Part shown: piece after piece, positions 50,096 to 59,999 of the stretch
Position numbering within the stretch: the stretch's first letter is position 1
Layout: every line of letters begins with the position of its first letter
NCBI GenBank assembly: GCA_007644065.1
Contig: VJWN01000012.1
Coordinates: forward strand, 175,758 to 239,757
Direction of reading: 5' to 3'
DNA from: Margaritispora aquatica
Taxonomy: Eukaryota; Ascomycota; Leotiomycetes; Helotiales; Discinellaceae
Length of the DNA stretch: 64,000 bases
Translations under genes and position numbers: made by a program
The notes under the pieces: generated by a model
Told to the model about the DNA's origin: nothing
Databases searched by the model: none
The model's input: the letters and a program-made list of their open reading frames with translations, nothing else

Positions 50096-51033
50096 TTAAT
50101 TAATCAAGAGCTCTATCAGCTCATTGCAAAGCTCGCGAGCACGAGCACGTCGCTCTTCAACTGATCTAGAGTTTTCACCAGCATTCTCGACAATAATCTC
50201 ACTAGCGGTTTCATCCTTGATAGCAGACTCGCTAATAAACTCGCTAAAGATTTCGCTAACAGCTCCGTTGAGCCGAGCAGATCTTCTTGTAGCTTTACCA
50301 GGAAGTCCTCGATCTGGAGGTTTGGCGACCGTGGGATCTTCTTCTCCATCAACTGCTTCACCAGCCGATGACTTGAACCTACCAGTCACGAGCTCGCCGC
50401 TAGAATTCAAAGCTTCAGCAACAGCAGCCTTCAGCTTCTTTCCTCTTTTCTAGGGTGAGCGTTAGCAGTAGATCGCTTGTCTTGAAACCATCATAAATGT
50501 AACAATGAATAGAATCAAATTACTTACAGAAGAAGGGTTGCGGCCAGCCGCGACGTAAATGAACCACGCATGTACCACTCCAATGGCATCGGAAGGCAAA
50601 ACCGTGCATTCACGATCCTCCTCGCAGTTGGTGCACCGAGGCCTTCCAATCATGGATGCATCGCTGCATGCCTGATTCAGCTGGCCACCCAATGAACTTC
50701 GCACACAGCACACACAAGGCAAAGCACGCACAGCGCCCTATTTCAATCAGGAGCTCAGATTAGCACCGCCCATACAGCTCACCGCTTGGCACTCGGTCCT
50801 AAGGTAGTACAAACGAGGTGAGGTAAGATAGGCAGACAGACGGGAGAACTTACACTCGGCTCCAACATAGCCTGAGCAACGGCGCTGTGTGCAACACGTC
50901 GGAGCTCCTTCTGCTCGCGTGCCCTGGCCCGCTTAAGTTGCTTACGTTGCTTCTGTAGCTTCTCTTTGAGATCGAGTTGGGCCACAGCGGCTGGTGGCGC
51001 GGGGGGTGTCGCCGTGTAAGGCTCGCAAGCCAT
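50096..51033 (-). CDS. Cysteine-motif protein of unknown function (DUF3716-like motif)
   Basis: Three exons on the minus strand: 51033-50854, 50737-50528, 50449-50096; in phase, 247 aa. The first exon encodes a coiled-coil-like basic helix (KEKLQKQRKQLKRARAREQK). The second has a Cys cluster, LPCVCCVRSSLG then ACSDAS and RPRCTNCEEDREC, resembling the CxxC...CxNC pattern of a fungal DUF3716-type motif. The third is basic/acidic and helical (KRGKKLKAAVAEALN; VEERRARARELCNELIELLI). The start could lie further upstream: the next exon-like frame is described separately. The family call is tentative; no catalytic motif is seen. Nuclear or nucleic-acid-related role is only a guess. Confidence 0.55.
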
Positions 51034-51039
51034 GCTGGA

Positions 51040-51490
51040 GGAAACGAGGGAGCGGGACTTGAGAGGCGGGAGGTTTTCCTCGTGATCGAGAGATTCGAGA
51101 GAGCTTCATCTCAATGTCCTCATCCTCGTCCTCGTCGTAATCGTAGTCGTAGTCGTAGTAATGATAGTCCTCATCGTATGTCTCATGCTGGTTGTAGTTT
51201 TCATCCTCGTTCGCTTCCTCTTTTACTTCTTCTTCTTCTTCTTCCTCTTCGCGGTTGGATGTTGCTGGAAGCATCATGGTTGATTTCGTCACAGATCGGT
51301 GGAGTTTTTCGAAAGCGAGGAGGTCTGGCTGGCTGAAGGTCGCTGCTGGTGGAAGCAAACTAGACCCTGTATGCAGCCTAGCGAGAGTGCAGATTCTGGA
51401 AGCGCCTCTGATACCGTGGATTTTGGAACTATGCGTTTTGACCCCATGGTCTCCTTTGCAGGCTGTTGCGCATACAGGGCATGCTGTAAG
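51040..51490 (-). other. Upstream reading frame with C2H2 finger and acidic low-complexity tract
   Basis: One minus-strand frame runs from about 51480 to 50942. It contains CPVCATACKGDHGVKTHSSK then IH (CX2C-X12-HX4H, a C2H2 finger), a segment PDLLAFEKLHRS, and a Glu/Asp/Tyr tract coded by GAA and GAC/TAC repeats at about 51114-51250. It may be a 5' exon of the neighbouring Cys-motif gene, but I found no donor/acceptor pair in the right phase; the only acceptor in phase is CTCCAG just before ATG 51033. It could also be a separate or decayed gene. Confidence 0.4.
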
Positions 51491-52009
51491 CCCTAGGGTC
51501 GAGCGTTAAGTTTAGTTTTAACGGTTGTGTCACATTTAAGCCGGTATTTAATACAGTCCGAGGAATATGGTCAGAATCATGGCTAAGGTTATTGAGTAAA
51601 GCTATCAAATATACAGATGGAGAAGTCGTTTATCGCGTCCTATCTTTTAATGGGTCGTTTATATTTAGACGAGGAAGCTTGAATACAAAATACCTTCCTT
51701 ACCTTACAGTTTATAGAGTTTTGGATCTTAGTACAATCTTGTAGATACGAGTGAATGCATGATACTTGATATTCAAAATGTTTAATCCGTTTAGGAAGAG
51801 TATGTACTCAGGGGAACTCGCCTAAGTATATTCTTTCTCAAGCAAGTAAGATGATCCTAGATTATAAGGGCAATGTGATTAGGCTGTGATTTCTATTGTT
51901 CGATTATTGCGGAAATCACCTCATTATAGCCAATCGCAGAATTTAGGCACGTCCGTATTTTTATTGCTATTTTAAGAAGCTCGCCCTGCTGCAGGCCATA
52001 ATCTGGGAG
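51491..52009. other. Intergenic, AT-rich
   Basis: No gene seen. Confidence 0.4.
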
Positions 52010-52545
52010 AGAGGGCTCACTGGCGACGGACACGGAGGTGATGAGCCACTGTGGCCAAGTTTGGTGATGGAATTTTGCGAAACAACTCTTGCAGAATATC
52101 AAGCTCACAACACCCTAACTTCTTTACAGGGTGCTGTGATTGGGTCAAAGAGTGGAGGAGGTCTCGATGCTCTTCATTCTGCGAACATCTTTCATGGAGA
52201 CCTAAAAGCTGAGAATGTGCTACTGAAGATCCGTAAGAATGGGGATCTTGAGCCAAAGCTTGCAGATTCCGGCTGTTCGGCGAGATTTGAGGATGAAGAA
52301 GCAAGAACAAAGTACTATGTAACTGTAACAGCACTATGGTGTGCTCCAGAGGTATGAAATATGTCATATTCATGTATTCAATTGTTGATATTGCTTCTCA
52401 GTGTCCAGGAGAATTTAGTTCGACGAAAGAGATCGAGGCAACCGATTTCTACTCTTTTGCTCTCCTTTTGCCGCGGATGGGGCTGAATGGGAAGAATCCC
52501 TGTGAAGAACTTGAAGTGATCCCAGAGCTTTGGACACACGAGTAA
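52010..52545 (+). pseudogene. Protein-kinase-like relic with altered DFG motif
   Basis: The frame from about 52010 reads PLWPSLVMEFCETTLAEYQ, then LDALHSANIFHGDLKAENVLL, a kinase catalytic loop (HGDLKxEN in place of HRDLKxxN). The next motif is KLADSGCSARF, where DFG has become DSG, and ALWCAPE (APE motif) follows. An intron with normal splice sites (52352-52401) joins to CPGEFSSTKEIEATDFYSFA. The N-lobe (Gly-rich loop, VAIK lysine) is missing, and the frame ends at 52545 without a complete C-lobe. It is a fragment with a mutated metal-binding motif, so a pseudogene or an inactive pseudokinase piece. It lies next to, and on the opposite strand from, a HeLo-domain relic. Confidence 0.65.
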
Positions 52546-52589
52546 CGTATGCTGGACATTCAAACCTTGAAAGAGGATGACTGTATTCC

Positions 52590-53282
52590 GGCTTTGCTCC
52601 TTGGAAGTCGTCCATTCGAGAGCTTGACCCCACCAGGTAAAACAAGCGAAGGAAGTCCTTTGGCAAGTGCAAGCCATTTGTTGACAGGCAGTACAACCCA
52701 GAGGTTCTCGTTGATCAGACGTAGATCCTCGATAAGCTTGTTTAGCTTGGTTCCGTCCCCTAATGCCCATTTGATTTTCCTTAGTCATATGGTGGAAGTC
52801 TTGACAAAGGGCTCTGTTTTTTGACGCACCATCTGGGCTGCAACTAAAGCAGGACTGTTCTCAATCTCGACGTCTTCTAAAGTAGCATCCTACAAGTTGA
52901 GTTCGAGGTTGGAGTCCATCATCGTTGTCGTTGGTTCGGCACTATGATGACTAGTGTCGCCTATCCGGCTGTCATATCGAAACATGATCGTTCGGATCTC
53001 CTCCAAGTGCGTCTTGATCGCTTCCAGCATGATCACGACCGTTTTCTGTGTCTGCACCCTCTCGCTTCGCAGGAGCCGACATTGTTGCCCCGGCGAGATT
53101 CCCAAATACTGACCCCACAGCCGCAGCTTCTGCCGCTCGATCTCGAGATGCACGCTGATGCGGTAGTAGTCTTTCCCAAGGTCCTGAGCAGAATGCACGA
53201 ATGTGTCGTAGGTGCTGTTACAGGTTTGGAAGAGCGCGATGAGACTCAGGAGACCGATTCCGCCAATCACGGGTTCGGCCAT
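52590..53282 (-). pseudogene. HeLo-domain (HET-s-like) protein relic with two in-frame stops
   Basis: Minus strand, start at 53282. MAEPVIGGIGLLSLIALFQT then LEIERQKLRLWGQYLGI is the typical opening of the HeLo domain. The frame is interrupted by TAG at 52892-52890 and TGA at 52787-52785. It continues in the same frame with LRKIKWALGDGTKLNKLIED and LRLINENLWVVLP, which matches the C-terminal helices of the domain. Removing the two stops would leave one continuous domain of about 215 residues. HeLo domains are the membrane-perturbing parts of fungal incompatibility and cell-death proteins. Both nonsense codons are compatible with C-to-T changes. No C-terminal effector or kinase domain is found on the same strand. 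Confidence 0.78.
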
Positions 53283-54891
53283 TGTTGATATTGATATCCC
53301 GGCTTTGACTCGACTTTCGCTGTAGGAAGCGAGTGTCTCTCTCTAACTCTGCCTAAGCGAAACTGAGAGTAGCAAGATTCGGCGCGCTGTGATGTCTTAT
53401 GTCTGTCTTGATGTTTTTGTAGGATTTAACTTGGCCTTGTGGCTTCACAACCATAGTCCGCAGCCTAGTTGCATTGCCACCACATTCCCATGCACCATGC
53501 AATGCAGGAGTCTTCGTGTCTACATTGAAAAAGCAGCGGGCAGACTGTTGCATTTTGGTTAAGAATGTCTCTAAGTCGTGCAATGGTTGTTCTTCTCTGT
53601 ACTCGGTATTTCTTCAATATGGGTTTCCTGTGGATGATACACCTTAATAGTCACGTAAGGTAAAACACGTTATCGACCAAATCCGTTGAATTCGACGGAC
53701 ATTATTGCACCTGAACACAAAAATGAACATTGCGTTTGAGTGCAAAAGAGGTAGTTTGGTAGTTATGTAGTTCTGTCGTTATGTAGTTCTGAAGTTCGGT
53801 AGTTCTAGATTGGCGCTTAGTCATCTTTCTTCTTCTTTTTCGATGGGGGCATATATTCACGTCGCGTTCCTCTTTCATCCCATCCACTCCATCTACCCAT
53901 CTATCCATCTATCCATCAAAACTCTGATTTCAACTTACAACGTACTAGAACTACTATACCGTACCTATCTTCGTGAAGCCACAAGCGTGGTCTTAGGATG
54001 ATAATTGCAGTTGTTATTGTTATTGTTATTATGTTTAATGAAGTTGCAGCAAGGCGTTGTCTTGTGTTACTTTTTTGTGGCGTGCTAGCTTTCACGACCA
54101 TGAAGAATGAAGACTGGGACTATCAGACATAGGGACGACAAGTGCCAGATGTCCGAGGCTCGTTGTTCGTGAGCTTCATCATTCACGCTTTTGGTTTTTG
54201 CTTTTGGATAGTGGAGATATTGTGAAACCCTTGGTTTTTGGCTTGTACAGATAGATGATCTGAAGTGAGCGCTTTAGATCTTTTGCTTCAACACTTCACG
54301 AGCAAGCAAGCTAGGTCGTCCTACAATGGAACTATTGGCACATGTGGTTTTCTAGGTAATGGCAGGTTATTGGCGGTTGTTGATGATGATGATGATCTTG
54401 CTTGGTTTGCAATGACTTGGATTTGTTCCCAATCCTGTCTTAGACATTTCTGCCTCTTCAGGTAAAAGTGACACTCAAGTCTAATAACGCTTGGTCACCT
54501 GCACCACCGACTTTCTTCTTCTAGCATACAAGCATAGAGTTAGGGGAGATGCTAAGTAATCACCCTGCAATGTCAATATTATGTCATTCTGGTGTTGCTA
54601 TCCAAGATTTAGGTGAGAGCACGATAGCCTTAGCATAAACCGGTCTCGAAAAGAACAAAAAGCCTACTGCCTGCAGTATAGCGAGCAAGATAAGTTGACC
54701 TGCTTGGTACCAAACTCAATTATGGTACAATTCAAGGTGCTGTTTATTTGCTTCTAACGAAATTGGAATGAGTGAAACACAGCACAGGAGGTGTCTCAGG
54801 ACGGGAGTAATGCCCTCATACATAAGATCGCGTTGACGCACCACGAATTTTGGCTTGGTAGAGCACTCACGGTCTTTACAATACGGCGCAC
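53283..54891. other. Intergenic region with several short repeats
   Basis: No supported gene. GTAGTT-type repeats lie about 53750-53808, ATCTATCC repeats at about 53890-53925, and TTATTG repeats at about 54014-54030. Confidence 0.5.
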
Positions 54892-56290
54892 TTGCTTGTG
54901 CATTGCATTATTTTAGTTTTATTCATCTCGCGCTTTACTGACGCATCTGGAGATCTTGCTCCTCGTCGGAAGGTCAAAGTCATCACAAGTCCCAGCTCAG
55001 TTTCGACCTCGTCAACCACGCCGTCTTCTCCTGGACCCTTTGTGACTTCCCTTGCAGGCTGTCCTACATCAAATGGTTTTCGTTACGGAAACAAAGCTGC
55101 CACCTATGTTATTGAGTGCTACATCGATCGTCTAGGAAGCAACGTGCCGAAAACAGGAAAAGTAGCAGCAAGCTTTCAGATTTGTGTCGATCGATGTTCT
55201 ACCACAGCTAATTGTGTCGTAGCTACCTGGCTACCAAAGTCACGAAAATGCTATCTCAAATCGAAGATTGGAGGGGCAAAGATAAACAGATTTGCTTGGG
55301 GTGCAAGATGGAACGCAGGTCCTCAAGACTCACAGTCAACAGCTGTCCTTACCATCAGCCCTACCACAGGCATCTCAACTTATTCAGTTGTTAGCCCGCC
55401 TTCTCAGTCATCCGGCATCCTGAGCTCGCGCTCTAACACCTCAGGCAGTTCCTCATCTACTCTGATCATATCGCCAACGGGACTACTTGCTTCATCTCCT
55501 GCAACTTTAGTTGCTAAAATCCTTCCAACTTCTTTTTGTCAAGCTCGAGTCTGTCCATATCAGAAATATTGCAAGAAACAACGACCTCGATACCAACCCC
55601 AAGCCATACTTCCGGGCCAGATACACCCGATCCACAGTGGAATGACACGACAATCGCCAATATCACAAACATGCCGCCTCCGCCACCTGTTATTTTGCGC
55701 CCCATGATCCCGACAAATATCGATCGTTCGAGCTTGTCGCTGCTGACACCTGAACTTAAGAATGGTTTCTTGTATGGGGGTGATTCCGGAAACTCAACAG
55801 GCAATTCTTCTTCGCCTGGTGCAGTTGCCAAGCTGAGTGTGACATTCAAGTACCCATCGATTGCGCTGGATAATTCGATTTACATTACCACTTCATGCAG
55901 CAATGGCATTTTGACGGCGATTTTTAGCACACGAGCAGCATTTGCCCGTGCACAATCTAGTTGGCCAAGTGAGGGAAATTTGATATTGGTGTCCTCCGAC
56001 TCAAGTTGTGGCGCCAATGGTCGAAATGCCTTTTTTTCTCGCGATATCGGTCTCTTTCAGTGCTGGAACCCTTTCTGCCGTCGCCTCGGGAGATCAAGTC
56101 ACTCTTGAGGAATTATTTGACACCCTCGCAGTTGACTTCGGTGTTATCCAGTCAACCAATACTTCATCAAACAATTCGGCTACAGCAACCACTCCTGCTC
56201 CTGCATGTGGCTCGCCAACTTCAGCCACAATCAATGGGCTTCCTGCAGTGGCTTGTGGCTCAAGCATGATCGTCATTTCTTCCAAACCAC
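54892..56290 (+). pseudogene. Secreted PAN/Apple-domain protein, two frameshifts
   Basis: The first frame (54892-55535) has a signal peptide (MLVHCIILVLFISRFTDA), then a Cys-rich PAN/Apple-like domain: CPTSNGFRYGNKAATYVIEC, FQICVDRCSTTANCVVATW, KSRKCYLKSKIGG. A Ser/Thr-rich linker follows. Coherent protein continues in a second frame from a T5 run at 55533-55537 (LSSSSLSISEILQETTTS, then FKYPSIALDNSIYITTSCSN, GNLILVSSDSSCG). It moves to a third frame at a T7 run at 56031-56037 (LAISVSFSAGTLSAVASGD, LEELFDTLAVDFGVI). Each change is one base in a homopolymer, so they may be sequencing errors or real lesions. The end runs into sequence just upstream of the HNH gene near 56290. Similar adhesin-like secreted proteins are common in fungal surfaces. 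Confidence 0.65.
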
Positions 56291-56366
56291 CTCCTTCTAT
56301 CTTTCAACGCGCCTGCCCTCTTCAACACACGACACGCTACACGCCAAACGCATCCAAATCTTCACG

Positions 56367-57554
56367 ATGTCGCCTTCTTCTGCTCCTTCAAGCTTATCAG
56401 ACTCCAACTCCCCACAATCCGCCACTCTCCTACAGAACGAAATCATCGAAGAGCACTCTAAAGATTCTCTACTACACTCCGCAAACGCTCCACCACACCT
56501 CGCAGACGCTCTACTATACCCCAGAGACTCTCCTACCTCCCTGCCACAAGAAGACACTCGATCCACCATGCCACCCCGAAACCGCTCCGCAGGTCGCAAC
56601 GTTCATATATTCGATATAAAAGATCGAAACACTTCAATTGGCGGCCTGGTTCTCACAGCTGGTATTACGAATGCCAACTTATACGCTATGATAGAGATTT
56701 TCGTCATCTTTAACGGCGAATATATTCTACGGAATGAAAGTAATACCACGATAGAGAGGGATGACTCTCCACTTTTGCCCGGAAACTATTATATTGATTC
56801 TCTTCGTAAGTATTTCTTTAATACCCTTTTTTTCCCCAGCTAACTTGTTAGTAGATCCCATTCACATCAACAACGAGACGCCATTACTTCGTACGATTTC
56901 TCTACAATCTGGAACTCGCGTCCAAGCCTTTACCGACGCTGTCCGTTCACGGGATCGACGATGTGTTATAACAGGACAAGTAGTAATAAATGCCGAATAC
57001 GATGATTGGTGGGGCTTCGAGGCTGCGCATATTTTCCCGCTGGCTTATGAACAGCATTGGTGTGAGCACAATTATAACCGTTGGATCTCGACTCCTCCAG
57101 ATAGAGAAGAAATCAAAGGAGCAATAATCAATTCTGTACAGAATGGACTATTACTTCGTAACGATATACACCAGGGATTCGATATGTATAAGTTCTCAAT
57201 CAACCCAGATGTATGTATAAATGCCTTCTATTCTTTATTATTAATAGCTAATAATTATCTTAGGACAATTATAAAATTGTATGCTTTGTTCGTGATGGAC
57301 ACGGCATTGCTGGAAATTTCTTCGATCAAAGACCTCTCGATGATCCCCAAAGACCCGCTGATCAACTCCTCCGTTGGCACTTTCGGCAGGCAGTTTTGAC
57401 AAATATGAAGGGTGCTGGAGAGCCGAATTTTGAGCATGACTTCCCACCTGGCTCTGATATAGTTGGGGATATACTTAAAGGTCCAAAGGCTGAGAAGAGG
57501 ATGGAGTTTGAGTTGTTTGGTCGTCTAGGCTCTCAATTTGACTTGATTGAGTAG
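56367..57554 (+). CDS. HNH-endonuclease-domain protein (HNH_2 type)
   Basis: Three exons: 56367-56805, 56852-57210, 57264-57554; in phase, 362 aa. The N-terminal part is Ser/Pro-rich, then NVHIFDIKDRNTSIGGLVLT, typical of a fungal family that carries a C-terminal HNH_2 domain. HNH landmarks: RSRDRRCVITGQVV (Cys), WGFEAAHIFPLAYEQHW (first His), and NSVQNGLLLRNDIHQGFDMY (Asn and second His). After the domain comes IVCFVRDGHGIAGNFFDQRP and a tail ending DLIE. The fold suggests a metal-dependent nuclease, but its biological target in fungi is unknown. Intron 1 has two in-frame acceptors 12 nt apart (56839 and 56851), so either a 34-nt or 46-nt intron is possible. The gene is intact and sits between two broken PAN genes. 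Confidence 0.8.
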
Positions 57555-57978
57555 AAGCAGTTAACGCAGCAGTTGCTCATGTCCAGACACTAAAACGGAA
57601 CGAGGAAAAGAGAAAATTAATCCTGAGTCTAGGGGTATCCACTACGCTTGAAGCTTCTAGTAAGCTTACGATGCAGACTGATGGGTACTCCCAACTAGAA
57701 ATATCCTTTGGATTGAATATTTTCAATGGTAAGTAATATGAAGCACTTTGCACTGAAGCTTCCTTTAGCTTACTTTTTGTCTTAGGAAAATTCACAACGT
57801 CTATAGGGATGACCGATGTGGCCAGCTTCTCGACTGCAGCTGCTCCTTGGGATGATCCTGCAGTTTTCTCTACGTTAGGATTGAGTCCAGCCACTTGTAG
57901 CGGAGTAGCCTAGCGAAGTACGACGGGTAATACCTTGGTAGTACGTGACAGCAACCTAAGTCATGTTCCGCTCTTAGA
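57555..57978. other. Intergenic region
   Basis: No supported gene; the minus-strand frame 57577-57894 has no family signature. Confidence 0.4.
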
Positions 57979-59994
57979 GTGGACCAACTCATCCTCTCCA
58001 CAGTCATGCATCAAGAAGGATCCGTTTTGGCAAAGTGTATCCTATCAGAACCTACTATCTCCACCAAAGCCACACTGGTTGAAACGACTGTTGGTACCAG
58101 TGCTATAACGGAGCCCCCACTAGCTGCTGTACCAACCCTAACTACGAGGTTGATTTCCCTCGAAGTGACTTCAAAATTTGCTGTTTTAACCAGCACAAGC
58201 TCGGTTGCGCCGCCAGGTCCATCGTGCGCATACCAGGAAGGCTTCACAGGCGAATTTCCTACGTCTTACAGCACCCCGGTCAAGGTCATTTGTGGAGTGA
58301 ATCTGGATGTTGATTCTGGGCAAATATTCCCAGGTTCAGTAACGTTAGACCGATGTCTCGAAGCATGCCACTACTAGGAGCCATGTCAGATGGTTAGTTG
58401 GCACGGTTCTATACAGCGCTGCAATCTTCACTCAGCGCCGGATGCCAACTACATCATCGGCCGTGTTAGAGATGCGATTGCATTTCCAGCAGATGTAAGA
58501 GGCAACCTGATGCTACCTGCATCAGCAGCCTGTCTTCCACCACCGTCTACAAGTCTATATCCGGTTTGTGATGACATGGAAAATGAAGGTGACCTTATCA
58601 GCGGTGATATGGCAACGGTTACAAATACGAGGTGCATTGTCATTATGAAGTAAACCCTGGACTCAATTTAGCCATTACGGATTCAAGCTCTTTCCTCGAC
58701 TGTATTGTTCAATGCTCCAATACACCCAGCTGTATAGGCGTCGCTTGGATCCCATACACATCTGAGCTCTCCTGCCGCCTCAAGACCGCCACCCATCCCA
58801 TCGACTACTCACTCTCCATCTCCCAAGCCCAAGCAGGCTACGAAGTTAATAGTGCAGTCATTATCTCATACCCACTCTGCGCCGGGCGCAGCTGCCCCTC
58901 CGCCCATGGTACTTTCTGCACCAGCAACGGCATCACGTTTCAGACTCTCTGTGATAGCGCCTACGAAATCTCAACGTCGGTTGGAAGCGCACATATAACG
59001 TCCTATGATGGATGTGTGGAGCTTTGCACATCTGACTCGTATCGTGGGCGCTGCCAGGGCGTGAATTGGAATGCAGTTCCCAACCTTCCGTTCTACAATA
59101 GTGTGATGAACTGTGTGCTGTGGGCAGAAGTTGTGGGGTTTAGTGCGTCAAATATGGCGAAGACGGCTATTTCCATGTATGCGATTTCGAGAGGCTTTGT
59201 AAACTATGAGAAGAGAAGTTTGGGCGATTTGAAAACAAGTGGAGGGCTGTCTGATGATACGGTGTCCTCCTCTCAGACCGTTTCTTCCGAACAGTCATCC
59301 CTATCGCCGTCCTTAATGTCATCGCCATTGCCATCTGCAACAGAAATCATAAGCCCACTCTCACTCCCTCAAACAAGCACGTCTACCTTCCCCACCAGGT
59401 CCTCAGTCGCACAAGACTCATATTTCGGCTTAGAAACCCCCCTTCCTATCCGCGACATAACATTGACGTACGCTCTCTCTGCCGGCGCAGACGGAAACCT
59501 CTTCCTCTCACCCAAAAATAGCACCTTACCGACCAACACAACCTCCTCTTTCCTCTTCACCTCTTTCTCCTCGCCCCCCCTTTCTAACACTAACCGCAAA
59601 CACAACAACAATACTCACAACCCTAGCCGACTCCACCGCCCGTATCCTACACTACTATCCTTCTACCATGGCCACGCACAACGTGTCGCGCTTGCGCGTT
59701 GCCCCATGGGGTCAACTCCCTCTCGGCAGCGCGCTCATCACGCTAACTGCCTTTCACGGCTTTTTGATGCCGTTTGATACATTGGGAGGGTGGTTTTGGC
59801 TTGTTGCTTGTGAATTCGATGATGAGGTTGAGGGCGGTGGCGGGAATAAGTTGTTTGTGACCCAGAGGTGGAATGTGACTGAGGGCGCCAGGTTGTTGGA
59901 GGATCAAAGTGAGGACAGGGGAATGAAATTTACGGTTACGGGCGGGAAGGTTGTCGGGTGTCAGGGGGTGGGTTTGGTTGTTGGTGGTAATTGA
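57979..59994 (+). pseudogene. Multi-PAN-domain surface protein, broken by a stop and two frameshifts
   Basis: Three PAN/Apple-like units can be read: CAYQEGFTGEFPTSYSTPVK, ICGVNLDVDSGQIFPG and LDRCLEACHY; then YEVHCHYEVNPGLNLAITDS, CIVQCSNTPSCIGVAW and LSCRLKTA; then CTSNGITFQTLCDSAYEIST, YDGCVELC and RCQGVNWN. Breaks: TAG at 58375-58377 inside the first unit, a one-base change near 58606-58611 that moves the frame, and another at the C7 run 59574-59580. Past it, LADSTARILHYYPSTMATHN and LGGWFWLVACEFDDEVE finish at 59994. No signal peptide is seen at the start of the first frame, so the 5' end may be lost. It is a different gene, or a separated half, from the PAN gene on the other side of the HNH gene. 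Confidence 0.65.
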
Positions 59995-59999
59995 GCAGG

